Of a stretch of 64,000 bases of DNA, positions 21,186-34,343 are shown one piece after another. Under the pieces are notes generated by a model, which was given only the letters and a program-made list of their open reading frames with translations, was not told the origin of the DNA and did no database searches. The DNA comes from Eucalyptus grandis (lineage: Eukaryota; Streptophyta; Magnoliopsida; Myrtales; Myrtaceae). The DNA is taken from the NCBI RefSeq assembly GCF_016545825.1, contig NC_052620.1:13516001-13580000 (forward strand), given 5' to 3'. The translations under genes and the position numbers were made by a program. Positions within the stretch are counted from its first letter, which is position 1. Every line of letters begins with the position of its first letter.

Positions 21186-24100
21186 ATGGCGTCGGCGCAG
21201 AACCAGCCGGCCAATGCGGATCTCTTCGATTTGTACTTCAGGAGGGCGGATTTGGATCGGGACGGCCGGATCAGCGGCCTCGAGGCCGTCACCTTCTTCC
21301 AGGCCTCCGGCCTGCCCAAGCCGGTCCTCGCCAAGGTGATTCCGGATGGCTTCTCTTCGTTGGGTTTGGGCCGTGCGCGTCTGTGTGTGTGGGTTGTGTG
21401 CGGTCGGGTCGCGTGCTCGATCGCGTCGGCTGATTGGACGCTTTTTGGGGGTGAGGGGAGTGGCGCGCATAGGGTTGCGAGGATAGTTTAGATGCTTAAG
21501 TGGTTTTTAGTAGTAGTGCTTACTGTGGAGGTCAAATGAGAGAGTTCCTTGGTGGTTGGTTGAATTTGGGAGATGGAAATGTAAATGTGTAGTCTTCATC
21601 AGAGAATGGAGTTCGCGTTGTAGATTATATCAAAGGTGAGTGGGAGTGGGATCAAAGTCACGAGAACTTAGATAGCCGCTTTGGAGTTTCTTGATCTAAT
21701 TATCTAAGCATTGTATGTTAATAGCACTCGTAGGCGGAGTTTTGTGCAAGGCACAATTTTTTTCTTTCCTTTCTTTTGCCGATAAAAAGATATTGTCCCT
21801 GTGCATATCCAGGAAAAAAGATATTGTATCTACTATATGAATCCATGTGTATGTTGTGATGACACACCTCCACACATATACGCACATTAAAATTCCTTGC
21901 CGGGTTGTGTCACCATATTAACATGTCAAGACTGTTCTTGACAACATTGTTGTGTGAAAATAGAACCTTTTCATATCCCTCTGGATTGAGTGTCGTATCA
22001 AAGACGGTGGCTGTTGTCAGAGGAAATGGACACACCTAATGGGTAAAGTCTAAGGAGTGCCCAGTGCAAATGCATGAGTGCTTGCTTGGGCAAATAGATG
22101 ATCAAATTTGGAAGTTCATTGGAATTGATTCAGCATCTGTGCTGAACAATGCCTTTTATACAAGCTACAAGGGTGAATAGAAGTATGATCTGAAACCAAC
22201 AAGAAAGATTTGAGGAATGAGAGTGAGAGGAAGAGATATACAAACGGAGAAGGATTGAATATGAATGTTTTAACAGTGGTTGGTTCTCTGTGTTCTTCTA
22301 TTTTAGTTGGCATTTTTTTTTTTTTTTTCTGGTGAAGTTTATATCTCTGCAGTTGGCTGTATATGAACTTGACGTTTTATATTGGAGCTATTATGTGGAC
22401 TCATTTGGAGGTTATAGGAGTAAGTTCTACAATGGCAAGTCGACATTTGAATGGTGTTTCCTGAGTACATGCAAAGATGTGTTGTCCTTTTGCATTTGAA
22501 GATGCTTTTTCATGTTACAACTTGCTAAGGGGATCAATTCATTGAAGTCGACTGCCTTGTTTAGAGATTCTAAATCATCCCCACCTCTGACATCATTTTC
22601 TTTTTCGAAGGTATGGGACTATGCTGACCAGAATCGGACTGGTTTCCTTGGTCGGGCTGAATTTTATAACGCTCTTAAACTCGTAACAGTTGCACAAAAA
22701 AAACGGGAACTGACTCCTGAAATTGTGAAGGCTGCATTATATAGCCCAGCCACTGCTAGAATTCCTGCACCAGAAATAAATCTTGCTGGTGTTCCTGCAC
22801 CACAACCAAACACTAGCACACAAGCAGCTGCTCCTCAAGCTGGAGTCATTGCTTCATCAACTCCCCAGAGTCTTGGATTTGGAGTATCACAAGCGCCTCT
22901 TGGTGTAAACTTAAGCCAGCAGCAGCTCTCTTCTCAAACTAGTGCATTGCGTCCGCCGGCAGTATCCGGTTCAGCTTTGCAATCAACACAGGGTGCTCCC
23001 ACCCAGGGTTTTCCTGTGAGAGGTGCTGCAGTGGGTCCATCCATTCCAAACTCAAGCACTTCAAGTGATTGGACTGGTGGAAAGATGGGGGGACCTTCTA
23101 GTGGAACAATCCCACAGGTCCCCAATAGAGGAGTTGCCTCCTCAATGACACCACATGGATTTGGGATTTCTACACCAGGCCATGAAACTTCACTGCCACC
23201 TAGGCCACAGGGCCCCTCTGCAACACCATCCAGGCCAGATGTTAGGGATCCCAAACAAATGGGTGTTTCAGGCAATGGATTTGCTTCCAACTCTTTTTTC
23301 GGAGAAGGTGCCTTCTCAGCAAGCCAACCTCAACCACGGCAAGAATCTTCTGCACTCAGTGCACCTAACTCATTGGCTACTTCTCCTCTGTCTGCTGCTA
23401 ATCAGCCTTCTGTTCGGCCGAATGCTCTGGACTCTCTGCAAACTTCATATGCTGTGCAACCTGGAGGTGGGCAACCCCGGCCAGCTCAGTCTATTTTGAG
23501 ACCAGCTCAGCAGGTCTCAGCTGCAAGTGCATCCAGATTTTCCTCACCTGTGGTTTCACTCCCATCTGCCAATGCACCTTCCAGCCAATCACAGATGCCA
23601 TGGCCCAAAATGACTCAAACAGATGTTCAGAAATATATGAAAGTATTCGTGGAAGTAGACAAAGACAAAGATGGGAAAATTACTGGTGAACAGGCGCGCA
23701 ACCTCTTTCTGAGTTGGAGACTTCCTCGAGGTAAAATCTGTTTTATATATATATATATATATGGAATTGGCTGTTCTACTAGTTAGCTATTTCAGTGATT
23801 GAAAATGGGCAACATCTAAACTGGCACTCTTTTATTCTCTTTAATGGTAATTTCTTTAGTTGAGTGTTCTGCTGGTTTTTCCATCAAGCTCTGGATGTTG
23901 GAGTGATGATTCTTACTGAATATTGAAGTAAATGAAGCTTTAGATGCGTTATAATGAAAAATTTAGTCACTTTTATGAACTATGGGTTTCATAAGTGTTA
24001 TTGTAGCCAACCTAAAGGCATTGTAATGAAGGAGTGATGAAAGAATGTTCTGCTGAACCCTGAAAAAAAAAGTCATAAAGTAGAAGCTTTCCATTGGTAA

Positions 24101-27100
24101 CTATAGGATGAATCATGAAACTTTAAGATGAGTGCATTTTTTGTATTTTGCATGATGGGCTTGCACAGGATTTTGAATTGGGGTTGAAGTGTATGTTTGA
24201 TTAACCCTTATTCATTATTTTGTTTATATTGGTTTTTATTTCTGGAGTTGATGCTTTTCGTTTTTTGGACAAATTTTCTCATCATCTACTGCCTGTTTGT
24301 GTTTTTGTCAGATATTTTAAAGCAAGTATGGGACTTGTCGGATCAGGATAATGATAGCATGCTTTCTCTCAGGGAGTTCTGTATTGCACTCTATTTGTTG
24401 GAGCGATATAGAGAGGGACGTACTCTTCCAACTGTCCTTCCAAGCAACATTGTATTTGACCACCCTGGTCAACCATCTGCGGGATATGCAAATGCAGCTT
24501 CGGCGCAGGCATCTGGTACTGATGGAACAACTCTTTATATATTACTGCTTGAACGTTTCTGCCATCATAATCAAATTATGCCTTTTGTTTTTAGTAGGTT
24601 TGCAGCAACAAGGGACGGCTGCACCTTTTTCTCAGCACATGGCACATCCACCCAGAGGAAGGCCTCCAAGACCCCCTGCTGCCCCTCCATCGGATGATGT
24701 GGTACAGCCTAAGCAGCAGAAAAAAGTTCCGGTTTTGGAGAAGCACCTTGTGGACCAGCTTAGTAAGGAGGAACAGAGTTCTCTCAGTTCAAAGTTCCAG
24801 GAAGCGATGGATGCTGATAAGAAGGTAATGTGGATCTTGGTCCATTCTTATCTGTTTGAGATTGATTTGTGATTTGGAGTGTGCTTTTTTGTTTGTAATT
24901 TGTATGGAGTTATTAGATGGCCGTTTGAAAAGCATTTTGGCTATCTAAGAAGTATCATATAACAAGGTATTGTAAGTAGCAATCCAATGTTCTCCACTCT
25001 GGCTCATAATTTACATTTGCATGAACCATGCCATTGTAAGTCTGAGTTGTATAAGATAAAACTCGTTGAAGTGTAACTCTTGGCAGACCATTATCAGTTG
25101 CATACATGGTTACTGATCATATAGAGGATCTCCCTTGTGCCATACTGACTTAAGTATAGATTGCCCTTCCCTCTGCATCTACATCATGAAGTAATTGATG
25201 GTTCTAGTAGCAGCTGCCTTTCTCCAAAACTTTTGGAGTTCAATTTTCACAAGCATGATTTCAAAGATTATATAATCAAGATTGGATCCTTTTTCTGCTT
25301 TTGGCAATGATTAACGAATTCTTTTGACCTTTTTTTTCACTGTAGGTGGAGGAGCTGGAGAAAGAAATAATGGATGCTAAAGAGAAAATTGAGTTTTGCC
25401 GTACTAAGATGCAAGAACTCGTGAGTAATTTCTCTTTGTATGGGCCTCTTTGTTATTGAAAGGAATGTGTTATTCAGGATGTGCACAATTCCAGCGTCCA
25501 TCCATGTAGTGATTTGGCTCGTGTGTTTTAGTTCAGTATTGCCATTTTTTCACATTAACTACATAAACCTCTTACCTACCAAATGTTGGCTGTGTCATCC
25601 AATGTCATGAGTTGGTTTGACAATTTAGTGATTACCAAATAGAAAAACTTGATTCAGCTTATCTACCCACTACATCTCACTTTCACCTTTTGGATACTTT
25701 AATTATGTCTCTGTCTTAATGGCTGCAAACCATCATTACACAATTGTACATTCTTAACATATCAGCATTTTCTCAGTAGTCTGAGGATATCATCTGTTCC
25801 TCTGGCCTGCCTTTGACTTCCCTTCTTTGATAGGTTCTGTATAAGAGCAGATGTGACAATCGCCTCAATGAAATCATGGAAAGAGTATCTGGTGACAAAC
25901 GTGAGGTACTTGTTCAATGCTCATATTTTAAATATAAGCAATTTTATTGTATTGGTCCTGACATGATGACCTATTGACTTAGGTGGAGGCCTTAGCGAAA
26001 AAATACGAAGAGAAATGCAGGCAAGCTGGAGATGTGGCCTCTAAATTAACCATTGAAGAAGCAACATTCCGCGATTTACAGGTATTATTTGTTGCGGTAG
26101 ACTGTGACGTCACTGGGTAATGGGTTTTGCGTAATTTATCTGATATTTTTAGCCCTTGAATAAAACACTGGCCATTCAAATTGAAGAGAGCAAAATATGG
26201 GAGCTATGTTCCCCTTTGGTTGAATAGAATGGAGCTATGTTTCCCTTTCAATTAGATGTTTTTATTTGTTTTTCTTACAGGAGAAGAAAATGGAGCTGTA
26301 CCGAGCTATCGTCAGCATGGAAAAAGATGGTGGTGCTGATGGTGCTCTTCAGGTAAATAATTAATTGGTGGGCTTGTTTAAATATTAAAGAAATACTCAG
26401 TTGCCTTCCCCCCCTTCCCCTTCTCAGGGCCGTGCTGAACATATCCAGACAGATCTTGATGAGCTTGTGAAAAATCTCAATGAGCGCTGCAAGAAGTATG
26501 GACTACGAGCAAAGCCAACTTCACTACTTGAACTTCCTTTTGGTAATTTCCTTCTACATATCTCTAATTCTCTCGATCATCTCTATGAATTTGTTAGTGT
26601 AACAACATACTTCTGGTTGCTACTTGCAATGTTTTTCTTATTTTATTAATTAAGTTAATGTAGGTTTCAGTGGTTGTATAGTCTATTTATTTTCCTTGTG
26701 AGAAGTAGATGGCTTAAGGAGTGGTTGAGAAGGTCAACTTCTATCAACTCAAGGATGAAAGAATGATGAATTGATTCATATGTGCACAGTGATTGTTTCT
26801 CTTAGCCTATGTGTCACTATCTCGTCGATTAGCTTTGAGTCATTTAAACATAGCTCTAGAATATTATTGAAAGGGATGCTTCTTGTGCACTACGTAATGA
26901 TTACAGGTTATTGCGATCAATTAAGCTGATCAATCTCATGTGCTCTCTTCTCTTATGTTTGTCTATTTGTTTTGTTCGTGTTCGCAACAGTTTAGTTTCA
27001 CTGATGCATCTGGCTGCTTAATATTTTCTTCTTCATGGTTGAAGGCTGGCAGACTGGTATCCAAGAGACAGCTGCTGATTGGGATGAAGACTGGGATAAG

Positions 27101-28662
27101 TTCGAAGAAGAAGGTGTGCTATTTTATCCTCTGTGTTTTATGATAGCGGATTTTCCTGTTTTAGGTATTTTAATTGGAGTTGCCCAATAATTTTGACCTG
27201 TGACGTCTCTACTGTCTCGTCCCAATGCATGGATGATTTTATCATTGAGCAGCATACTGTTATTGGAAGTTGGCATGTAGTGAGACACAGTCTGACATAA
27301 TTTCTTTGTGGATTACATGATTACATGATGCATTGGCTTGTAATTTTAACTGTCAGGGTTGAATGTAATGGTTATCAGTGGTTCTAGCGTACTTTCGTCA
27401 ATTCTGCAGATTTATATGTAAAACAATGCTCCTGCAGTTTTTAATGATGTAGCCCTGTACCATCAATTCAGGTTTCACATTTGTCAAGGAGTTCACGCTT
27501 GATGTCCAAAATGTCATAGCACCCCCTAAACAGAAATCTTCATCGGCTCAGGTAGTAAAGCCATCTGCACTTCAGAGCCCAGTAGCCCCTTCATCACCTC
27601 ATGCAGATGTGGACAAAGAGAAGCCTTTGACTTCAGATGGGCATGCAGTCGAAAATGGAATACACCACAACAAAAGTGAAAATGGCACACCCAAAAGCGC
27701 ACCGAGCAGTCCTGCTGCTACAAGTACAATTGAAAGCCCCTCTAGAGATTTTGCGGATTCTGGATATGGAAAGACAACCGCTGTGGATTCTTCATTGCAT
27801 TATGACAAAGAAACTCAAAGGTAATAAATATTAGTACAATACAATGCCACTTAAGCAAAGAGAGAAGGTAAATCTTTTGGTAATTCAACTTAAGACATGG
27901 CATGCGTTTCAGATAGTAGAGGTAGGATGCAGTTTGTCCTTACAGCAAACGTAAGAACTTAAAATGAAAATGTTGAAATCTAGGTCTCCCCTTTGTTAGT
28001 GTTACTTATGTGCATATTGTTGCCGGCAAACTTCATCTGCTCCTCGGTCGATGTAGGACAATGCTTCCCAGAGCAGTGAGTCACCCTGATTAGATTGAGA
28101 ACTTGAAAAGAACTTAAAATGAAAGATAACTCAGAGCAAGTAAATCATTATAGGCATGGCATCTCTATAAGCATCAACTCTAACGTTTCTTAGGCATCAC
28201 ACTTAAGGGAAGAATTGCATGACAATTCTGAAGTGGAGATGTGCTACAATTTGATAATCTTCATCAAATAAAAAGTTGAAATTAGAATTCTAATAGAGTT
28301 CAAAGTCTAGTAAATTGTTGACTGTTGAATTTGGAGAAGAATCTTAATTCTTTAGAGCTCTTAGTCAAGTTGTGATGTGATGCCAAAGGTCAATCTTTGC
28401 TAAAACTTGATTGTAGCATTGGCATTTTGGTCTCAAACCACTCATTTGATGTTGTGGGCTGCATTGCTAGTTCTACAATCCTTGGTGATTGGTTGTTTAT
28501 TGGTCTCTTCTGGGACACTGGACTAATGCCTCTTGATTTTGGCATTTGTTGCCCTTACTGTTTAGTGGAGCTGTGAGGGACAGAGGAGAGATGTTAGCAA
28601 ACGTTAGGGGCTAAATGAAATGCAGATAGACCAGTGTTCTTTGATATTTGGGTTTCTGATGA

Positions 28663-28699
<37 letters not shown>

Positions 28700-31600
28700 T
28701 AGAAAGAACATATACATTTTGGAGTTTGGGTTTCTGAATTGTGTGTTCCCTTTTATGCTAAAGTACTCATTACAGTTTTCCATTAGAGGACAGTTTCCTG
28801 TGGTATGGTCCCAGCGGGGATGTGGTTTGTGTTTCATATTTTGTTTGTGTAGAAAGAAGATATACATTCATGTAGTTTGAGGTGTATTCAAGACACCTAA
28901 GAAAAGAGTTAGCTCTAATTCGAATTTAACAATTGCTTGGTACTTGATGTTTATTCAGAAATGAAAATAGCCCACTGAATGTAAGTTTTCTTTTCTTCTC
29001 CCCCCCATTTAAAAAGGACAATCATTTTCCAGCTAAAAGGGGCATTTTATTTGATCTTCTTTTTAACGTGAGGGATCTTCAGCTTACTTTTTATCATTAT
29101 ACCTTACATCCTTGAACTTTGTGGTGTTGTATGGGAGGTGGAGCTCTTTTGTTATGGTGTGATCAACTTCAGCATGCCAATATTACTTTCACTGACAACT
29201 GCATGTGTACTTTTACCACATGCAGTGATCATGAGGCCGCTAGCTCTGTTCTTTATGAGGATAGGAGTTTTGATGAACCAGCATGGGGAACTTTCGATAC
29301 AAATGATGATTTAGATTCCGTGTGGGGATTCAACCCAGTAAGTTCCAGCAAGGTAAGATTCTTCTTGTACCATCTAGTGGATGCTTAGATGTTCCAAAGA
29401 TTGGTTACTGAATGCGGCTTATTATCTGTGGTATATGTCTACCTAAGAGATAAACGAACTATGTTATCTGAACAGCTGGGTGAGTGCCCCCATACAAGAA
29501 TTATGAGGTTTTACTTTCAACCAATTGGTTTGGTCTGGGTAGCACAGACTTATCTTAAAGTTTCATTCTTTTGATATTATTATCTGGGAGATCAAGTCAA
29601 TTCTTATTGCGAATAGAGAAGTTGTCAAATTGTGCCAACTTATTGAACTTTAGGTTCTGGAATTGTTGAGGGTCTTCTTTATCTCGTCGAATGTGCAATT
29701 TTAGGTGCGGCTGGTGTGGAATTTGGAGCTGAGCTTTATTGTCAAAATCATGTTTCATTTCTTTTTTCTTTTTAATCCTGAAGTTGCTTGATTAAAAAAT
29801 TGAGAATTTGGAAAGTGATCTATTTTGGGAATGGAGAAGTAAAATACACGTCGACTTGTTTCACCAGTAGAGATTGCTGACTTGCTAGATTGAACTGTTA
29901 TAAAATATTCCTACATCTTTGTCAGGCAGAAGAGCCTAACTGTCCTGTCCCATTTGTCATTCATCTTCAGAGAGTTGAGCTCGAGGTCACCAATGCTTAG
30001 CTCAATAGGCTCACTAGCCTAATCAAGCTTCTATTGTTTGTTAAAAAAAATTAACTACAGATTCAGACACAAAGATCTTTAAAATATTTTCCCCTGCAAT
30101 TATATAATTTCAGGGGAAAATAGGCGAAGATTATTTGTAACTTGATTGTTTTTGAGTTGAGTCGAGCCGACATGTGAGGCAAGTTGGGGTCGAGCTAGAT
30201 ACTGGATTGGCTCGATTACACCAGCTTTATCGCACTCCTTTGTTTCATTGGACTAGTAAATTGTGTTTTGTAAAACCATTAGAAATGAAGTCTGCCGTAA
30301 ACTGTAAGCCTTACCATGACCTGCTGTATTAGGTGAAGGCCATTGAAGCTACTGCTTTGCCCTTTGCTACTGCAGTCTGCAGATCAGCAAGTTACGGAGG
30401 AGTGGCTTTATTGGGATATGCATAGAGTCGCTTCTTCTAATACACTTGGATTTCTTATAAGGCACTTTTAATCTCTCTTTTGATTCTTATTCATCTCATG
30501 ATTTTCTGAACGCTGGTTGATAAGTTCCCAAAATCATTTTCTGTAATTAAGACTCAATTTGAGCTTGAGAACACTGCACTAACTAGTTCTGGATATTTGA
30601 GGTAGATTTGATTTGTCTCTGGAAAAGCAAAAAGTCTCTAGACATTTGATTGACACTTGATACGAAGATATGTTAAAGGAAGTTGGCTTTGTATTTTCTT
30701 TTAATGTGATTACATTTGTCATGTCTGTTGTCATCGTTATTGTTAACATTATGTTGTTGCTTAATCAGGTAAACTATTGTTCTTCTTGGTGTTTCACAGC
30801 TATTACTCACGCTTGGTGTCATTGGATCTAGTTGTGAAATCTTACGATTCTGTTATTTGATCTAAAGATTCAATTGATGGTCATCTTTCTGAACCCTAAG
30901 TATATAAGTAATTCTGACAGCCTTAGTGCTAAACTCTCATTGTACTTTTTGTCAATCGCACTTCCATATAGTTATAGCTGAGCAGTCGATTTCTCTATGC
31001 TCAAGAAAACTTTCATCATGTTCTCACTTTTTGTGTGTGATGTAGGATACGGATCATGAAGGATTCAAAGATGACTACTCATTTGGATCGATGGAATTTG
31101 GCCTTAATCCTATCCGGACTGGGCCACCACAGGCTGGTTTTCAGAAGAAGAGCATGTTTTTTGATGAATCTGTTCCCAGCACACCACTCTATGCTTCAGG
31201 CTTTTCTCCAAAATACAGTGAGCCATCACGGCCATCATTCGACAGCTCCTCAGGACAGAAGAAGAGCATATTTTTTGATGAATCTGTTCCCAGCACGCCA
31301 CTCTATACTTCAGGCTTTTCTCCAAAATACGGTGAGCCATCAGGAGCGTCATTCGACAGCTCCTCGAGATTTGATTCTTTTAACATGCCCGACAGTGGAG
31401 TCTTTTCCCAGCGTGATGCGTTCTCGCGGTTTGATTCTTTCAACACGCAAGACAGCGGAACCTTCCCCCAACGCGATATGTTCTCGAGATTTGATTCTTT
31501 CAGCACACACGACGGTGAAAGCTTTCCCCAGCGCGAAACATTGACACGATTCGATTCGATTCGCAGCAGTGTCGACTTTGACCAGGGTCATGGTTTTCCG

Positions 31601-31726
31601 TCATTTGATGATTCAGATCCTTTTGGGACTGGCCCATTTAGGACTTCCAAGGAGAGTCAAACTCCAAAAAGTTCAGATAATTGGGGTCATACTCCAAAGA
31701 GTTCCGATAACTGGAGTGCCTTCTAG
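21186..31726 (+). CDS. EH-domain endocytic protein (AtEH/Pan1-like), 13 exons
   Basis: Plant EH/Pan1 homologue, a subunit of the TPLATE adaptor complex in clathrin-mediated endocytosis and, in Arabidopsis, actin-linked autophagy at ER-plasma membrane contacts. My splice model, all GT-AG and in phase, joins 21186-21335, 22611-23730, 24312-24515, 24598-24824, 25346-25420, 25834-25905, 25983-26081, 26281-26352, 26428-26542, 27045-27113, 27472-27820, 29226-29352 and 31046-31726: 1119 residues. EH domain 1 spans about 11-100 (EF loop DLDRDGRI near 22); EH domain 2 about 380-475 (loop DKDKDGKI near 400, then QVWDLSDQDNDSMLSLREF). A Pro/Gln/Ser-rich linker lies between. Residues about 540-700 form a coiled coil. 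An acidic ADWDEDWDKFEEE segment follows near 720. The C-terminus carries 38-aa and 20-aa repeats and a DPF motif. The start fits the conserved MASAQNQ opening and GCCCATGGCG context. The long 5' leader (about 20770-21185) is GC-rich. Confidence 0.95.
28664..28700. repeat. (CATA)n/(TA)n microsatellite in EH intron 11
   Basis: About eight ACAT units followed by TA repeats, inside the long intron between exons 11 and 12. Confidence 0.95.
31145..31560 (+). repeat. Two in-frame tandem repeats in the last EH exon
   Basis: The first is a 114-bp (38-codon) duplication at 31145-31258 and 31259-31372, each copy starting KKSMFFDESV or KKSIFFDESV and containing STPLY-SGFSPKY. The second is three 60-bp (20-codon) units starting at 31367, 31427 and 31487, each RFDSF followed by SQRD or PQRD, with a partial fourth at 31547. 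Confidence 0.95.
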
Positions 31727-32980
31727 CTGGGAAAAGAGTCATGCCGCGTTGCTTCCCGGACTGGGCTATCGAGTTCACCAAGTGGTTTCTGTGTGTCGCA
31801 TTGTGTTTCTCAACCGATTGGAGGACCATAGGGTATTCTCCTGTATTATTTTTGTGTGTATTAATAGCTTTTCAGTGATCTGTGCTTATTTTTGGCATCT
31901 CCAACGATGGATAATATCTTCTCTTTCTTCCTGTTCTTGCTTTAGAGCTCTCGAATTCTTAATTTTCCATGTTCTACTGATTGAGGATCTTAAATTCTTT
32001 ATGTCATACTACGGCTATAGAAAAGCTGTTTTGATACCGTTCGGACTGTTGGATGAATAAAATAGCCTTTGCCCTAGTTTCCTTTGCAACTCGATTGCGG
32101 CTTGTGCTATTTTCTTCCAGCACAAGGATTGCTTCGTTAAGTGTTCTTTAATTCTTTGATTTGCATAGAATCCAAGCGGGTTATTTGTGAGGAAGTGTTT
32201 TCTTTAATCTGTTTCTATAGGTTAAGAGTATTATTTGCTGTTGGTTACAAGGTTGATCAGAATATTGTTTTCCTTGTCGGGAGTCTAATTGATATTGTGA
32301 TTTCTGCAAGATCCCGAATTACTGATTGATGACTCTAAGCAGTATTGAGCAATACGCATTTGTTGAAGAGTGTTCCTCGGCACTTGATGAAGGTAAGATT
32401 GAATAAAGAAAGTTTGCTATGAATCGGACTGGCAAATTGAGCTTTTCTGCATCGATAAGGACGGCTTCCATCCCTTTCAGTCATCTTTTTGGAAGTTCGC
32501 TAAGCTTATCGGATGTGGATGAAATGCGACCGTCCCTGCACGAGGCTTAATACTGGTCCAAACAAAAGAAGAGTCGCCCTTGCATCGTCCTTCATTCCAT
32601 ATCCGTGTCCTCGAAAGAAAGCCGCCTTTCAAGTTTGAAACGTAATTAATTTGCATCGTTCCAAATTCGTGTCCTTCTCAATTGAAAGCCGCCTTTGAAA
32701 TTCCAGCTGTAATCCAAATTCTAGAAGGATCAGATTCTTGAAAATTGATGACCGTTGAATCGCGAATAAACAAATCTTGGTCGTTCATCAATAATTTTTA
32801 AAATGTTTGTAAGGTGCGACGGTTTTGTTTAGGAGGTTTGACAAAGTACATGACACGCGACTTCCTAAGGATGGTTACGTCTGTCAACTGAGTACGTGTT
32901 TTAACGTCCTTTGCTGTTTTTAGTTTTATTCTCCTTGCCCTTTGTCTCCAAACACATCCACAGAAACATCCATACAAACA
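31727..32980. other. 3' region of the EH gene and intergenic DNA
   Basis: The first few hundred bases are probably the EH 3' untranslated region. Near 32576-32710 an imperfect local duplication repeats CGTGTCCT and GAAAGCCGCCTTT about 90 bp apart. No gene recognised. Confidence 0.45.
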
Positions 32981-32987
32981 CATCGTA

Positions 32988-33548
32988 ATGGATACCAAGA
33001 TTTGTCGTCTTCAAAGGACTGCTCCTCCCATCGAACGATCAGTAGTTCTTGCGGCACGAGAGGATGGTTTGAAGTTCGGGAGGAAAAGGAGATCAAGGCC
33101 TTGTTACTCAATTGCTGAAAAGATTCTTCAGTTTTCAGGTGAAAGACGAAGAACATTGGCCTCATACGTCGAGAACGTCACGCCATTTCGAAAACTTATC
33201 CTGCGAGTGAAAAAGCATCGAGCCGTGCATGCCAGCATGAGTTTTCGACTCTCTACTAATGCTGGCACAAAACCAATGAAGAAGCGGACACCGGTGGGGG
33301 AAGCATTTTTCAAGTTTTCAATTCCCTTCTCTCTCTCTCTCTCTCTCTCTCAGACTAGGGAAGAAGATCGACAAAGAAATGTCAAGAGAACTTTGCCAAC
33401 TCGAGGGATGCCCTGTAACTTGAAAACTCTCATTGCTAAGGTTGTTTACTCGAGTAGTTTAAACCGTTCCAAGAAACCAAGTAGACGAGAATTGTGTGAA
33501 ATCAATCCAAATTTTCCGCGAGAGAACACGGAGCAAGATGAAAGTTGA
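32988..33548 (+). CDS. Hypothetical 186-residue ORF
   Basis: An uninterrupted frame starting MDTKICRLQRTAPPIERSV, basic in composition (many Arg and Lys), with no domain I recognise. A CT microsatellite (about 33329-33350) produces an SLSLSLS run inside it, which argues against a constrained protein. No introns, TATA box or poly(A) signal could be assigned. It may be a chance frame; it is listed because it is the longest open frame between the EH and AVT3 genes. Confidence 0.2.
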   Translation: MDTKICRLQRTAPPIERSVVLAAREDGLKFGRKRRSRPCYSIAEKILQFSGERRRTLASYVENVTPFRKLILRVKKHRAVHASMSFRLSTNAGTKPMKKRTPVGEAFFKFSIPFSLSLSLSQTREEDRQRNVKRTLPTRGMPCNLKTLIAKVVYSSSLNRSKKPSRRELCEINPNFPRENTEQDES

Positions 33549-34343
33549 CATATGAAAGCTAAGTTGAACTTGTCATTTGGACTCAGTACTCAGTTTTCAA
33601 TTTATCAAAGAAATTAATCACCCAATCAGACAATGAGATAAAAGCTTTCTCGAAAGTTGTCGCGCACCTTCGGGACATGCCAACGCCGGTGAGCAAGTCA
33701 TTTACACAAACCAATGTTTCACCGACAAAAAGGCATGCGCCATCTGTGCATTGCAGAGATGACAAGATCGAGCATTTTGCAGGTACTAGAAACTGAGCAG
33801 GGCTTTACACTTATCAGGGGATCTGGTATGGAAACGCTCAAGTTCCTCCAAGGAAGTAACGAATAGAACTTTTTAACCATAAACTCCCGAAGGGGTGCCC
33901 GACTTACTTCCAAAACTTGTTTCCAGTGAATAGATGTAGTTCATAAGCATACCGCTATGAGCTTTACCTGACTACTCTCTGTACAGTTAATTCACTCAAC
34001 CACTGCTCGACTCGAAAACTAAATGCTGCAGGCGTTTATAAAAGATCGTCGACAGGAAATTAACGTACCCAACAAACTGACTGATCAGACAAAAGCAACA
34101 TATAATCAGTAGAAGATGAAAGTTGAGGACATGGAAATCGCATTTACATTTCACATGATTCTGCTTAGCAGCACACTAATATACGCACTGCTTATTGAAT
34201 TTTTCCATAGGATAAACAAGTACTATGCGCTCATCAATTTTATTGTCCAGGGAAAGAGTCCATTCTCATGACATAGAGTGATGCAAATATTTATCACACC
34301 GCTACCCTGTTATGAAATTTGAAAACGAAGATCAATACCATAC
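33549..34343. other. Intergenic DNA, probable 3' region of the transporter gene
   Basis: No supported gene. Positions closest to 34343 are the likely 3' untranslated region of the minus-strand transporter. Confidence 0.45.

Noticed and set aside
20855..21470. Minus-strand ORFs of 135-159 codons
   Set aside because: They lie opposite the GC-rich leader and first exon of the EH gene and consist of Pro/Arg/Ala-rich low-complexity sequence.
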